Origin: Sulfurimonas sp.
GTDB taxonomy: Bacteria; Campylobacterota; Campylobacteria; Campylobacterales; Sulfurimonadaceae
DNA length: 64,000 nt
NCBI RefSeq assembly: GCF_023228785.1
Contig: NZ_JALOAN010000006.1
Coordinates: forward strand, 12,388 to 76,387
Direction: 5' to 3'
Part shown: piece by piece, positions 24,233-33,719 of the stretch
Layout: every line of letters begins with the position of its first letter
Position numbering within the stretch: the stretch's first letter is position 1
Program-made: the position numbers and the translations under genes
Notes under the pieces: generated by a model
The model's input: only the letters and a program-made list of their open reading frames with translations
The model's database searches: none
What the model was told of the DNA's origin: nothing

Positions 24233-24830
24233 AAATGATCTTTTGCATACCTTTAAAAACCAAGTGCTCATCGACTCTTGCCTCTTTAAAGATCTTAGTA
24301 AACTTTTGTGCATCTCCGCCAGTTAAAATTATCTCCATTTTGTGTGAGACAACTTCACAGTAGAGAGTTTTTAGGTAGCCATAAGTAATCGCATCTTGTG
24401 AGTTTTTTGGTAGTTTTTCTAGGTCAATATCAAAGTTAAACTCATAGTCTAATGCGTTTGAGATCTTTTTGTAAGTTTGGCTCATCGCACTTACTCCAGC
24501 GTAGATAAAACCACCCTCAAATACACCACCCCTTTTAACATCCACAGTTATGGCACTTCCTGCATCTATGATGATGCCGCTCTCTATGGCTTCAAGAGCC
24601 ATCATTCTATCTACGCCCATAGTCTTGTAGTATTTTGTTTTGTCTAAATGACTTGAGATCTCTATCCAGTTTGGTAGATTTTTTAGTTTTACTTCTACTT
24701 TTTTGTTAACACTTATGTAGTAAATTTTATGTTTAACCTCACTTGGATCAAATCTCTTTACATCTTTTTTAAAACTATCAAACTCAGATAAAAAATGATA
24801 CGAAGTATTGCCAATATCACACAAAAGCAT
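24219..24830 (-). CDS. coaX: Type III pantothenate kinase
   Basis: 203 residues, the short form common in Campylobacterota. It phosphorylates pantothenate in coenzyme A synthesis. ASKHA-fold motifs: LLCDIGNTSYHFLSEF (phosphate loop 1), VDRMMALEAIESGIIIDAGSAITVDV (phosphate loop 2) and GGFIYAGVSAM, with ILTGGDAQKF near the end. It starts in a TGATG overlap with the upstream unknown gene. Confidence 0.92.
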   Translation of the reverse strand: MLLCDIGNTSYHFLSEFDSFKKDVKRFDPSEVKHKIYYISVNKKVEVKLKNLPNWIEISSHLDKTKYYKTMGVDRMMALEAIESGIIIDAGSAITVDVKRGGVFEGGFIYAGVSAMSQTYKKISNALDYEFNFDIDLEKLPKNSQDAITYGYLKTLYCEVVSHKMEIILTGGDAQKFTKIFKEARVDEHLVFKGMQKIIFNFY

Positions 24831-25159
24831 CAGTAGATCTTCCAGCCCTTAGCACTTAATGCTTCTTTTGCTTTTGAGCAAAGTGGTGCATCTATAAAGA
24901 GAATTTTATGTTTAAAATTATGTTCAAAATAAACAGAAAGCTTTTCATAGATCTCTTCAAATTTATGCACATCTTTCATAAGAACCCTGCTCTTTTGACT
25001 TATGGCAAAAATAGCCCAAAAATAGCCTCTAATATCAGTAGCCTTATATATCTTTATCTTATTTCTAATGCCAAGCTCTTTTGGAGGAACGTCTTGCATC
25101 TTTTTATAAATCTTACCCTTTAGTCTTAGGGCATCTACTAAGGTTTGCATATCTGTCAT
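24830..25159 (-). CDS. Small cytoplasmic protein of unknown function upstream of coaX
   Basis: 109 residues, basic, without signal or membrane segments. It has an alpha/beta look with VFMKDVHKFEEIYEKL-like helices and a hydrophobic strand HKILFIDAPLCSKA near the end. Its stop overlaps coaX by one base (TGATG), so the two are coupled. The start could be either of two ATG codons three codons apart. No domain is recognised. Confidence 0.6.
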   Translation of the reverse strand: MTDMQTLVDALRLKGKIYKKMQDVPPKELGIRNKIKIYKATDIRGYFWAIFAISQKSRVLMKDVHKFEEIYEKLSVYFEHNFKHKILFIDAPLCSKAKEALSAKGWKIY

Positions 25160-25291
25160 TAGCCTTTTTTAAGTAGTATTTTAACCAAATCTACATTAAA
25201 GACTCTTGCTCCTTTAAAGGTAACTATTTATTACAAACTTAATTATTATTAATCTTATAAATAAGTCAATATACAAAAAAGAAATATATGT

Positions 25292-25297
25292 TATAAT
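25292..25297 (+). promoter_or_regulatory. Probable -10 box of the first RND efflux operon
   Basis: TATAAT 39 bases before the first ATG of the TolC-family gene, in a T/A-rich stretch. Confidence 0.45.
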
Positions 25298-25335
25298 CTA
25301 GACTTAATCAATTTATAATAACAAATGAAGGAAAT

Positions 25336-26718
25336 ATGCTGATGAAAAAAACGCTTAGTGTGCTACTTTTAGCACTAGCTTTAAACGCTTCTGATATTGG
25401 CATCTCAAAGGCTTTAACTCTCGATGAAGCCATAGAGATCTTAAAATCGAAGAACTTAGAGATCAAGAGTGCATCGCTAGATGTTGACTCGGCTAAAGTA
25501 GAAGTTAAAACTGCAAGTGGCAACCACTGGGGTAAGTTAGACTTTATACAAGACTTTGCAAACTCAAATGATGCTGGAAATGTGTTTGGATTTAAACTCG
25601 CTTCAAGAGAAGCTGACTTTGCTGCTTTTGGGTTTGATGAGTTTTTGGGATGGATGAATGGTGGTATGAATGGAGATGTTTTAAGCATTCAACCAAACAA
25701 ATTAAACTACCCAGAATCAAGAAACTTTTTTCAAAGTAAACTAAAGTATGAAGTTCCTCTCTTTACTGGTTTTCAGATCTCTAGCTATGTTGAAATTATG
25801 GAGTCTATGTCTAAGATGAAGGGCTTAGAAAAAGAGCAAGTTATAAACGAGCAGATCTACCAGATCAGAAAGAGCTTTTATGACATGGCATTACTTCGTA
25901 GCTCTACTAAAAACCTAGAGAAAATTCTCTCAAATATAGAGACACTAGAAAACATGACAGAGGAGATGATAGCAGTAGGTTATGCAAAAAAAGTAGATCT
26001 CCTTGAAGTTCAAGCCAAAAAAGGAAATGTAGAGAGACTTTTGCTTCAGATGAAATCAAATCAAGAGTTGCTCTATCACTACATAAGTTTTTTGCTAAAT
26101 GAAAAGGTCAAAAACATAACTACTACTGTATCAGATGTAGAGATGCCACAACTTAGTAATAGCGATATTTTAAATAACAATCTTGATATTAAAAGAGCTA
26201 CAACAGGATTAGAAGTTCGCCAAAGTATGTTAGATCTCTCTAAAGCTTCTTACTACCCGATGATTGGAGCTTTTGCGGAGATCTCAACTGCTGATGATAC
26301 ATTTTTAGGTGACGCAGATGACCACAAAGCCTACACAGTTGGAGCAAGACTCTCTTGGAATATATTCAATGGTGGCATAGATGGAGCAAATATTGAAAAA
26401 TCTCGTATCGAGAAGTTAAAGACAAAGACTCAAGTAGAGTTAGCAAAAAAAGGTATAACTCTAAAGGTAGATAAGATAAGAACTGAGATAGAGACTTATA
26501 ACTTAGAGATTAGTTCACTACACAAAGAGCTGACACTTGCAAACGAGATATACAAAAACTACGAAGGTAGATATAGAGAAAAACTTACATCTATGAGCGA
26601 TGTTATTATCAAGCAATCTGAACAAATTCAAAAAATATTAGAGCTACAAATGGCAAAAAACAAAAGAAATGAACGAATTTTTGCACTAGAAAAATTAGCA
26701 AATGGAGAAAATAGATAA
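25336..26718 (+). CDS. TolC-family outer membrane efflux protein
   Basis: 460 residues with signal peptide (LLLALALNAS). The long-helix TolC architecture is visible as two repeats: LTLDEAIEILKSKNLEIKSA early on, and a matching repeat after residue 270 with ARLSWNIFNGGIDGANIEKS, the usual 'W.iFdgG' signature. It forms the outer membrane channel of a tripartite pump with the next three genes, which it leads with 1-base overlap. Two ATG codons (25336 and 25342) fit the AAGGA site; spacing favours the second slightly. Confidence 0.88.
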   Translation: MLMKKTLSVLLLALALNASDIGISKALTLDEAIEILKSKNLEIKSASLDVDSAKVEVKTASGNHWGKLDFIQDFANSNDAGNVFGFKLASREADFAAFGFDEFLGWMNGGMNGDVLSIQPNKLNYPESRNFFQSKLKYEVPLFTGFQISSYVEIMESMSKMKGLEKEQVINEQIYQIRKSFYDMALLRSSTKNLEKILSNIETLENMTEEMIAVGYAKKVDLLEVQAKKGNVERLLLQMKSNQELLYHYISFLLNEKVKNITTTVSDVEMPQLSNSDILNNNLDIKRATTGLEVRQSMLDLSKASYYPMIGAFAEISTADDTFLGDADDHKAYTVGARLSWNIFNGGIDGANIEKSRIEKLKTKTQVELAKKGITLKVDKIRTEIETYNLEISSLHKELTLANEIYKNYEGRYREKLTSMSDVIIKQSEQIQKILELQMAKNKRNERIFALEKLANGENR

Positions 26719-27509
26719 TGATAAGCAATAAATTGCAATGCATAAAACAACTAAATGGTTTTAGTAAAAAACTTTTAATACTAATGGCAATATCAGCATC
26801 ACTTATCGCTGAGACACTTACCCTCTCAGGAAGCGTTATCTCAGATAACCAAAAGATGATTACCAGCCGTTTTATGGGCTTTGTAACTCAAGTAAATGTG
26901 AGCGAAGGAGAGAGAGTTACAAAAGATCAGATCCTCTACTCTATAGACTCAAGAGAGATAGACTCAGCAAAAAGACAAGCTGAGCTTAGCCTTCAAATGT
27001 ACCAAAACCAATACTCAAATGTCGTACTAAACCTAGATAGATATAAAAGACTTCTAGCTCAAGATATGGTCTCAAAATATGAGGTAGAAAACCTAGAATT
27101 AGCTGCACTAAATCTTCAAAATATGGTCTCCATTGCAAAAGCAAGACTTCAAGAGGTGCAAAATCAATATAGATACTTAAATGTAAAAGCACCAAATGCA
27201 GGTGTAGTAGTCTCTAAAAATATCAAAGTGGGAGAGATGGCAATGCCTGGGATGCCAGCTATTGTTCTTTCAGATCTAAGTAGCCTTAAAATCACTGCTG
27301 AAATAGCTGAGAATGATCTAAGTCGCATCCATCATGGCAAAAAGGTCATAGTTAAAATTCCATCTATTGGGATAAACAGCATTGGAGAAGTAACCGCCAT
27401 CATTCCAAGTTCAAACCCAATGACACATACTTTTAAAATAAAAGTTTCATTTAAAAGCAACAGCAAGTCAGTTTACCCTGGTATGTACGCTACTCTAGAG
27501 ATAAACTAA
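26718..27509 (+). CDS. RND efflux periplasmic adaptor (membrane fusion protein)
   Basis: 263 residues, shorter than typical adaptors (330-400). A signal or anchor helix (about 18-32) is followed by a barrel-sandwich lipoyl domain (FMGFVTQVNVSEGERVTKDQ and APNAGVVVSKNIKVGEMAMPG), a short hairpin (AKRQAELSLQMYQNQYSNV) and a beta-barrel domain (LKITAEIAENDLSRIHHGKK). The final membrane-proximal domain is mostly missing, common in heavy-metal-type adaptors. It links TolC to the RND pump encoded next. Overlaps the tolC-like gene by one base. Confidence 0.85.
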   Translation: MISNKLQCIKQLNGFSKKLLILMAISASLIAETLTLSGSVISDNQKMITSRFMGFVTQVNVSEGERVTKDQILYSIDSREIDSAKRQAELSLQMYQNQYSNVVLNLDRYKRLLAQDMVSKYEVENLELAALNLQNMVSIAKARLQEVQNQYRYLNVKAPNAGVVVSKNIKVGEMAMPGMPAIVLSDLSSLKITAEIAENDLSRIHHGKKVIVKIPSIGINSIGEVTAIIPSSNPMTHTFKIKVSFKSNSKSVYPGMYATLEIN

Positions 27510-27518
27510 GGTGAAATT

Positions 27519-29111
27519 ATGAAGAGTTTAAAACCTTATGAGCCTAGTGATTGGGCTGGAAAACTTGCACGTGGATTTTTAAGGAATCCTCTTACAGTTG
27601 TACTTGGAATTTTTTTGCTAGCTATTGGATATCTTTCACTTATGATAATGCCAAGAGAAGAAAACCCTCAAATGGTAGTGAGTGGATCTACTGTTATTGT
27701 TGCACTTCCAGGAGCTAGTGCCGCTGAGATCCAAAAAGTTATAGTTCAGCCCCTAGAGAGAAAGCTAAAAGAGGTAAAGGGAGTTGAGCATATCTATGGA
27801 ACTGCTATGGATAATGTTGGTGTGGTAAACGCTGCGTTTTACATAGGAGAGGAGAAAGAGAACTCAAATCTAAAGATCTATGACAAGATCATGCAAAATT
27901 CAGATATCTTTCCAAAAGGAGCGATGAATCCCATCATTAAACCTCTTGATATAGATGTAGATATTCCTATAGTCTCAGTTGCGTTTTACTCAAACAACAA
28001 AGAGATGAGCAAGACTGAGCTTTATGATAGAGTCAAGAAAATACAACATCACATAAATGGCCTTGAGAATGTTGCTGTCACGGAGCTAAAGGGTGGAAAT
28101 AAAACTCAGTTTAACATAGAAGTAGATCTCTATAAACTCTCAGGCTACAACTTATCTATGGGACAAATTGTTCAAGCTGTCCAATCTCTCTCATACAGCG
28201 TTCCAGCAGTTAAAAACCGCACTGATGATAACAAGATCATTATGGTTGGCGTAAAAAATGCAATTGAAGATGCAAAAGATATAGAAAACATTATAGTAGC
28301 CCAGTACATGGGCTCAACTATCCATCTAGGTCAAGTTGCAAAAGTTGAGAAGTCTTATGATATTCAAAACTTCAAATCTGTTCAAATAAGTCTAAGAGAT
28401 GATAGCGGAGAATTTACCTCTCTTAGAGATCAAGTAACTCTAACAGTATCTAAACTCCAAGGTACAAATGCGGTGGTAATTGCAGATGCTGTAAAGAGTG
28501 AGCTTGAGACTTACAAGTCACTTCTTCGTGAAAATGGCATAAGCTATGTCATAACAAGAAATGATGGTCAAAGAGCAAACGAAGCTGTAAATGAACTTGT
28601 TTTTCACCTTATTTTATCCATTATTATTATCGCAATATTACTGGCTTTAGTTCTTGGTTGGAGAGAGTCACTTATAGTTACTTTTACTGTCCCTGCCATC
28701 TTAGCTATTACTCTTTTTGTAGCCTACTTAACAGGTCAAACTATAAATAGAATAACACTCTTTGCATTTTTACTCTCACTAGGACTCTTAGTTGATGCTG
28801 CAATTATTGTTATAGAGAACATTCATAGACACTACTATGATAAAGCATCTGCTCATTGTAATGCAGATGACTTGATGGTTCGCGCAACTGATGAGATAGG
28901 ACCGCCTACAAACATCGCAACACTAGCTATCATTATGACCATGGTTCCTATGGCTTTTGTTGGGCAGATGATGGGTCAGTTTATGAAGCCCATCCCTGCA
29001 AATGTTCCTGTGGCACTCATAGCATCTCTATTTGTCGCATATATCTTTACACCTTATCTAGCTCTTAGGATGTTAAAGCGACCAGATTTTTCTAAAAAAG
29101 GAGAGCATTAA
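27519..29111 (+). CDS. RND efflux pump, N-terminal half (split gene)
   Basis: 530 residues covering the first half of an RND pump: helix 1 (NPLTVVLGIFLLAIGYLSLM), PREENPQMVVSGSTVIVALPGASA, the porter subdomains, and helices 2-6 with LGLLVDAAIIVIENIHRH. Here the second Asp of the AcrB DD pair is Ala, as in several non-AcrB RND groups. It ends just after helix 6 with KRPDFSKKGEH. The stop TAA shares a base with the ATG of the second half (TAATG). A run of six A (29094-29099) precedes; one added A would join the halves in frame. Confidence 0.85.
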   Translation: MKSLKPYEPSDWAGKLARGFLRNPLTVVLGIFLLAIGYLSLMIMPREENPQMVVSGSTVIVALPGASAAEIQKVIVQPLERKLKEVKGVEHIYGTAMDNVGVVNAAFYIGEEKENSNLKIYDKIMQNSDIFPKGAMNPIIKPLDIDVDIPIVSVAFYSNNKEMSKTELYDRVKKIQHHINGLENVAVTELKGGNKTQFNIEVDLYKLSGYNLSMGQIVQAVQSLSYSVPAVKNRTDDNKIIMVGVKNAIEDAKDIENIIVAQYMGSTIHLGQVAKVEKSYDIQNFKSVQISLRDDSGEFTSLRDQVTLTVSKLQGTNAVVIADAVKSELETYKSLLRENGISYVITRNDGQRANEAVNELVFHLILSIIIIAILLALVLGWRESLIVTFTVPAILAITLFVAYLTGQTINRITLFAFLLSLGLLVDAAIIVIENIHRHYYDKASAHCNADDLMVRATDEIGPPTNIATLAIIMTMVPMAFVGQMMGQFMKPIPANVPVALIASLFVAYIFTPYLALRMLKRPDFSKKGEH

Positions 29112-30796
29112 TGTTTAAAAAGTTTGAAAATGCAGTAAAAAAAGGCATAGAGAGTTCAACTCAAAGAAAATTTATACTATTTGCAACTTTAATAGCTTTT
29201 ATACTCTCAGTCCTTATGATTGCTCCTTCTAAAATGGTTCTTGCAAAGATGTTACCAGGGAAGAATAACGACACTTTTACCATCTACACAACTCTAGCAA
29301 ATGGAAGCTCTGTAGAGCAAACTAAACATGTGACTGATTGTGTTGTTGGTGAGATTCATAAAGAGAGTGAAGTCTTAGATATAGAGGTATTTTTAGGTAT
29401 GGGAGCGCCTCTTGATTTTGCAGGACTTATCAAAGGTTCACACTTTAAAAATAGTGAGCATGAGGCTGAGATAGTTTTAAACCTTACAAAAAAACATGAC
29501 AGGAGTGAACCATCTTATATGATGGTTCAACGCATCCGACCTCTTATTATAAAAAATTGTGAGTCAATCTATGAAGATACTGTTATAACTTTTGTAGAGC
29601 CACCAGCAGGACCTCCTGTTTTAGCAGCTGTTGTTGCTGAGATCTATGGTAGCGATGCTGATGGTATCAGAGAACTTGCAAACAGAGTTAGTGAAGTCTT
29701 TAAAAGAACTGATGGCTTAGTAGATGTAGATGTTATGCAAGATGATATTTACGACACTTATGAGATCCAAGTAAATAGTACAAAAATAGCTCGTTCAGGT
29801 GTAAGTGTAAAACAGTTAAATGAGATCATCTACTTAGCATTTGAGGGAATGGAGATTAGCGTTAAGAACTCTGATGTTTATAACGATCAGATCTCGATCT
29901 ATCTTTCACTAAGCAGAGAGTCAAAAAGATTCTCTTCAAAAGAATTAAGCTCTGTAAGAGCTAAACTCTCATCTCTAAAACTTATGAATGCTCAAGGAAT
30001 GATGATTCCCATCACTGAGTTAGTAAGCATAGTTCCTAAAAAGTCAAATCCACTTATCATGAGTAAAAATCTGCATCAGATGACTAATGTTGTAGCTGAG
30101 ACAGACATGGTCTCGCAAGTCTATCCTCTTATGGAAGCTAGAAATGTCATCATTGATACTTTTAGTGACAAGTATTTGATTGAGAAAATTGGTCTTTTTA
30201 ACTTAACACTAACAGATAAAGAGAGTAAAAATGTTTATACACTCCTTTGGGATGGAGAGATGGAAGTAACCCTTGACACATTTGTGGAGCTTGGAGCTGC
30301 TTTTATCGCTGCACTTGTTTTGATATTTCTGTTAATGGTCATCTATTATAAAAGCTATACGCTAAGTGGCATCATCCTCTTAGGTTCTTTTTTATCTATC
30401 ATCGGAGTTATTGTCGGTCACTGGATTATGGATATCTTTACAACAGATACTTTTTTCCTAACTGCAACTTCACTTATAGGCTTTATCGCTCTTATAGGAA
30501 TTAGTTCAAGAAACTCTCTACTTCTTATAGACTTTACAAAGTCACTTATGGATGAGAAAGAAATGTCAAAAGCCGATGCCATAGCTCACGCTGCTGCAAC
30601 TCGTGCAAAACCAATCTTTCTAACTGCAGCTGCAATTATCCTCGCATCCACACTTCTAGCTGGAGATGCAGTCTTTGGAGGACTTGGAGTTGCACTTATA
30701 TTTGGAACTATAGCAGCAGTTGTGGCTTCGCTCATAGTTGTCCCCGTTCTTTTATATAACGCAGATCTAGAGAGACACTTTAACTTAGATAAGTAG
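29111..30796 (+). CDS. RND efflux pump, C-terminal half (split gene)
   Basis: 561 residues: an amphipathic lead (MFKKFENAVKKGIESSTQRK), helix 7, the second porter region, and helices 8-12. FIALIGISSRNSLLLIDFTK matches helix 10 of AcrB with Arg in place of the proton-relay Lys 940. Together with the previous product the total (1091) equals a complete RND pump. It has its own ribosome site, AAGGAG, which overlaps the A-run of the first half. It works with the TolC and adaptor genes just upstream; substrate unknown. A REP-like hairpin follows. Confidence 0.85.
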   Translation: MFKKFENAVKKGIESSTQRKFILFATLIAFILSVLMIAPSKMVLAKMLPGKNNDTFTIYTTLANGSSVEQTKHVTDCVVGEIHKESEVLDIEVFLGMGAPLDFAGLIKGSHFKNSEHEAEIVLNLTKKHDRSEPSYMMVQRIRPLIIKNCESIYEDTVITFVEPPAGPPVLAAVVAEIYGSDADGIRELANRVSEVFKRTDGLVDVDVMQDDIYDTYEIQVNSTKIARSGVSVKQLNEIIYLAFEGMEISVKNSDVYNDQISIYLSLSRESKRFSSKELSSVRAKLSSLKLMNAQGMMIPITELVSIVPKKSNPLIMSKNLHQMTNVVAETDMVSQVYPLMEARNVIIDTFSDKYLIEKIGLFNLTLTDKESKNVYTLLWDGEMEVTLDTFVELGAAFIAALVLIFLLMVIYYKSYTLSGIILLGSFLSIIGVIVGHWIMDIFTTDTFFLTATSLIGFIALIGISSRNSLLLIDFTKSLMDEKEMSKADAIAHAAATRAKPIFLTAAAIILASTLLAGDAVFGGLGVALIFGTIAAVVASLIVVPVLLYNADLERHFNLDK

Positions 30797-30810
30797 TATA
30801 TAACTTCCAT

Positions 30811-30836
30811 CTCGCTCCCATGCTCTACGTGGGAGT
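30811..30836 (+). terminator. Hairpin after the RND operon, REP-like
   Basis: CTCCCA / TGGGAG stem with a 9-base loop, then TGAAAAAATCTTTTATTTT. It probably serves as the operon's terminator and is related in sequence to the REP-like element at 14446. Confidence 0.5.
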
Positions 30837-30925
30837 GAAAAAATCTTTTATTTTACTCTTTATATATAGAAACTATTTAGGTATTATATATCCTTGAAAC
30901 AATTTATACTAACAAGAGAAAATAT

Positions 30926-32614
30926 ATGAGATTATTGATCCTTTTATTATCACTATTTTCTCTATCATTGGCAGGGCCAATTGTAAATATAGAATCAGAT
31001 AGATTTAGCATTACAAATTTTGAACTGGGCTATTTTGTTGATAGCTCAGATGAAATAAAATTTGAAGATATAAAATCCATAAAATTTGAAAAAGGTCCAA
31101 ACCAAGACTCTTTAGGTGTTAAAGTTAAAAGTGCTTGGATAAAGATAAAACTTTTCAATTCAACAAAGCAGAAACAAACTCTTTTTTTGCATCAAGATCT
31201 AGCATATAAATTTACAAGCCTAGAGTACTTTGAAGTAGATAGTAGTGATAAGCTCTTAAATACTCAAATAATCGTCCCATACGGTCCCTTAGCAAAAGAA
31301 CAACTAAATGGTGCAGATGCTATTTTTACAATTTTACTTAATCCAAATGAGTATAAAACAATATATATACATCAAAAAACTCCAGCTTACCATATTTACA
31401 ACTTTTTAATATATTCCCAGAAGGAATCTGTTAGATATCTAATATATGAAAAAGTAGATGCAGTGTTGATATCTGGACTTCTTGTGGCTTTAGCTCTGTA
31501 TAACTTTCTAATCTTTCTATCCTCAAGATACAGGGAATATCTCTACTATTCTTTATATCTTTTATCTTCTACTTTGTGGATCTTTTATGTTTACGGATCT
31601 TTGGCACACTACTTTCAAATATATGGCGACTACCCTGCAAGATTTAACTTTGGGATCATGTTAGCGCCCGTATTTTTAGCACTCTTTATTCAAACTATTT
31701 TTAAAATAGAAGAAAAATATAAATTTGAACATAAATTACTTTTTAGCATCATAGGCGTCTCCTTAGCAAATTTTCTTTATGGATTGCTAGATTTCACAAG
31801 TGCTTTAGAGATCTTATCTCTCTCACTTAGTTATGCTCTTATTATTTTTATGTGGATTAGTATTAGCCTCTATTTAAAGGGCGACAAGCTTATAAAAATA
31901 TTTTTAATTGCACACACTTTTTATTTGTCTTTTAGTGTTTATGCTCTTTTATACTATATTGGTTTTGTAAGTTCTAACTACATCTCTTCTCATGGAACAA
32001 GCATTGGTCTTATTATAGAAGCACTTCTACTCTCTTACTTAGTTGCCTATAAATTCAAACTAATGGAAGAAGAAAAAGAAGAACAAAAACTCAAGCAAAT
32101 TGAGCTAAAACTCTTAGCATCAACAGATCCAATGACTAAACTATATAACAGAAGGTACTTTACAGAGATCTCTCAAGAGGTTTTATATATTTCTAAAAGA
32201 GAGTCAAAAGATCTCTCTATTCTTATGATTGATATTGATAGATTTAAAAGGGTAAATGATACTTTTGGACATCAGTTTGGTGATGAAGTTCTTATAAACT
32301 TATCTCGTCTTCTTCTTGATAGCCAAAGAAAAAGTGATATAGTTTGCAGATATGGAGGCGAAGAATTTGTTATACTCCTGCCAAATACAGCTCTACAAGA
32401 TGCTACTAATTTAGCTGAAAAATTACGAAAAGCAGTAGAATCATTAACTCTTATCTCTCCAAAAAATGAAGACTTTAACTTTACAGTTAGTATAGGTGTA
32501 GCTCAAATAGATGTAGAAAATGAACAAAACATAGAATTAGCTCTAAAGAGAGCCGACGATGCTCTTTACGAGGCAAAAAATAGCGGTAGAAATAGAGTTA
32601 GTACTAAAGAGTAG
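30926..32614 (+). CDS. Diguanylate cyclase with 7TM-DISM sensor
   Basis: 562 residues. The signal peptide (1-17) is followed by a 7TMR-DISMED2-type periplasmic sensory domain (about 20-170, with SAWIKIKLFNSTKQKQTLFL), seven membrane helices (about 175-375) and a short coiled-coil (EEEKEEQKLKQIELK). A GGDEF domain comes last. It has STDPMTKLYNRRYFTE, IDIDRFKRVNDTFGHQFGDE and the active loop RYGGEEFVILLP, GGEEF being a fully active variant. It should make cyclic di-GMP from GTP in response to a periplasmic ligand, perhaps a carbohydrate. Monocistronic; overlaps the 3' end of mnmH. Confidence 0.92.
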   Translation: MRLLILLLSLFSLSLAGPIVNIESDRFSITNFELGYFVDSSDEIKFEDIKSIKFEKGPNQDSLGVKVKSAWIKIKLFNSTKQKQTLFLHQDLAYKFTSLEYFEVDSSDKLLNTQIIVPYGPLAKEQLNGADAIFTILLNPNEYKTIYIHQKTPAYHIYNFLIYSQKESVRYLIYEKVDAVLISGLLVALALYNFLIFLSSRYREYLYYSLYLLSSTLWIFYVYGSLAHYFQIYGDYPARFNFGIMLAPVFLALFIQTIFKIEEKYKFEHKLLFSIIGVSLANFLYGLLDFTSALEILSLSLSYALIIFMWISISLYLKGDKLIKIFLIAHTFYLSFSVYALLYYIGFVSSNYISSHGTSIGLIIEALLLSYLVAYKFKLMEEEKEEQKLKQIELKLLASTDPMTKLYNRRYFTEISQEVLYISKRESKDLSILMIDIDRFKRVNDTFGHQFGDEVLINLSRLLLDSQRKSDIVCRYGGEEFVILLPNTALQDATNLAEKLRKAVESLTLISPKNEDFNFTVSIGVAQIDVENEQNIELALKRADDALYEAKNSGRNRVSTKE

Positions 32615-33668
32615 CTAAATACTCTAAAATCTCTTTACTCGACCCTCTAAACTCTACCTGTTTAGCTCGTTTTTTTATCTGATAATCATACATAGGATCA
32701 TAATACTCAACTAACAAAGTCTCTATCCACTCTTTATGTGCTTCTAGTGAACCGCTTTTATTCTGCTCATCAAAAGCATTTTCAAATATTTTACAAACTT
32801 CGTTATGTCTTTGGCTACCGAGTCTCCTCTCTATTCTATGCATTGCATGAAGCATCTCACTCTTATACTGTTCTAAGTCCTTAGCATAGACTCTTTGTGC
32901 TTCTACAACATACTCATCAAATGTTATCTCTATCCTCTTTTGTATGGGAGTTTCTAGTATGATAAGAGGAGCTTTTGAGATGTGAGTTGCAAGATTTTTT
33001 GGGATAGATAGGCTTCCCACTCGATTACCCTCATCTTCAAAAACTAGATTGTCAAAGCCCTTATCAAGTTTTTGAATAAGATTATATGCCAAAGAGTTTT
33101 CAAAATTTATCTGCGTTGGTTGTGGGGTGATTTGTTTGCCAAATGATGAACCTCTATGGTTTGCTAAGCCCTCAAGATCTATGGAGTTTTCTAAAGTTTT
33201 AAGTAGTATTGTTTTTCCAGATCCAGTATAACCACCGAGTATGATGGGCTTAAATCTTGTGCAAGACTCTTCTGTTTGCTCTAAAAGATAGTTTCTAAAG
33301 GCTTTATAACCACCTTTGAGTCTTGTTATATTACATCCTGCATCTTTGAGCCACTCTTGAGATATCTTAGATCTCTGACCACCTCTAAAGCAAAAGAGTT
33401 TTGCATCTGGGTGTTGCTCTATAAAATCCAACCACGCTTTAACACGCTCCTCTTTTAGAGATCCACTAACAAGTCTATGTCCAAGTTTTACCGCTTCACT
33501 ATTGCCGTACTTTTTATAGCATATGCCTATCTCATGTCTCTCTTTATCATTAATAAGAGGGAGATTAACAGCATTAACAAATGAGCCTTTTTCAAACTCT
33601 ACAGGGGCACGAACATCGATAAGGGGTGTGGAATTTAAAACAATAGATCTAAAATCATTACTTAGCAT
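32604..33668 (-). CDS. mnmH: tRNA 2-selenouridine synthase
   Basis: 354 residues. MnmH (SelU) replaces sulfur by selenium in 2-thiouridine at the wobble position of Lys, Glu and Gln tRNAs, using selenophosphate. It has the two-domain form: a rhodanese domain (about 1-125) with the active Cys in AKLFCFRGGQRSKISQEWL, and a P-loop domain with GGYTGSGKTILLKTLE. EDEGNRVGSLSIPKN is also typical. It is the last gene of the minus-strand selenium run after selA and selB. Confidence 0.94.
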   Translation of the reverse strand: MLSNDFRSIVLNSTPLIDVRAPVEFEKGSFVNAVNLPLINDKERHEIGICYKKYGNSEAVKLGHRLVSGSLKEERVKAWLDFIEQHPDAKLFCFRGGQRSKISQEWLKDAGCNITRLKGGYKAFRNYLLEQTEESCTRFKPIILGGYTGSGKTILLKTLENSIDLEGLANHRGSSFGKQITPQPTQINFENSLAYNLIQKLDKGFDNLVFEDEGNRVGSLSIPKNLATHISKAPLIILETPIQKRIEITFDEYVVEAQRVYAKDLEQYKSEMLHAMHRIERRLGSQRHNEVCKIFENAFDEQNKSGSLEAHKEWIETLLVEYYDPMYDYQIKKRAKQVEFRGSSKEILEYLATL

Positions 33669-33719
33669 TTTTTACTTTCACAAAAGAGTTTGTTTTTGAA
33701 CTAGCATTATATCTTTATT

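Noticed and set aside
29085..29113. Programmed -1 frameshift producing a fused RND pump
   Set aside because: The A6 run would allow a slip, but the zero-frame codons do not form a good X XXY YYZ heptamer, and a proper ribosome site plus TAATG overlap explain the second half more simply.
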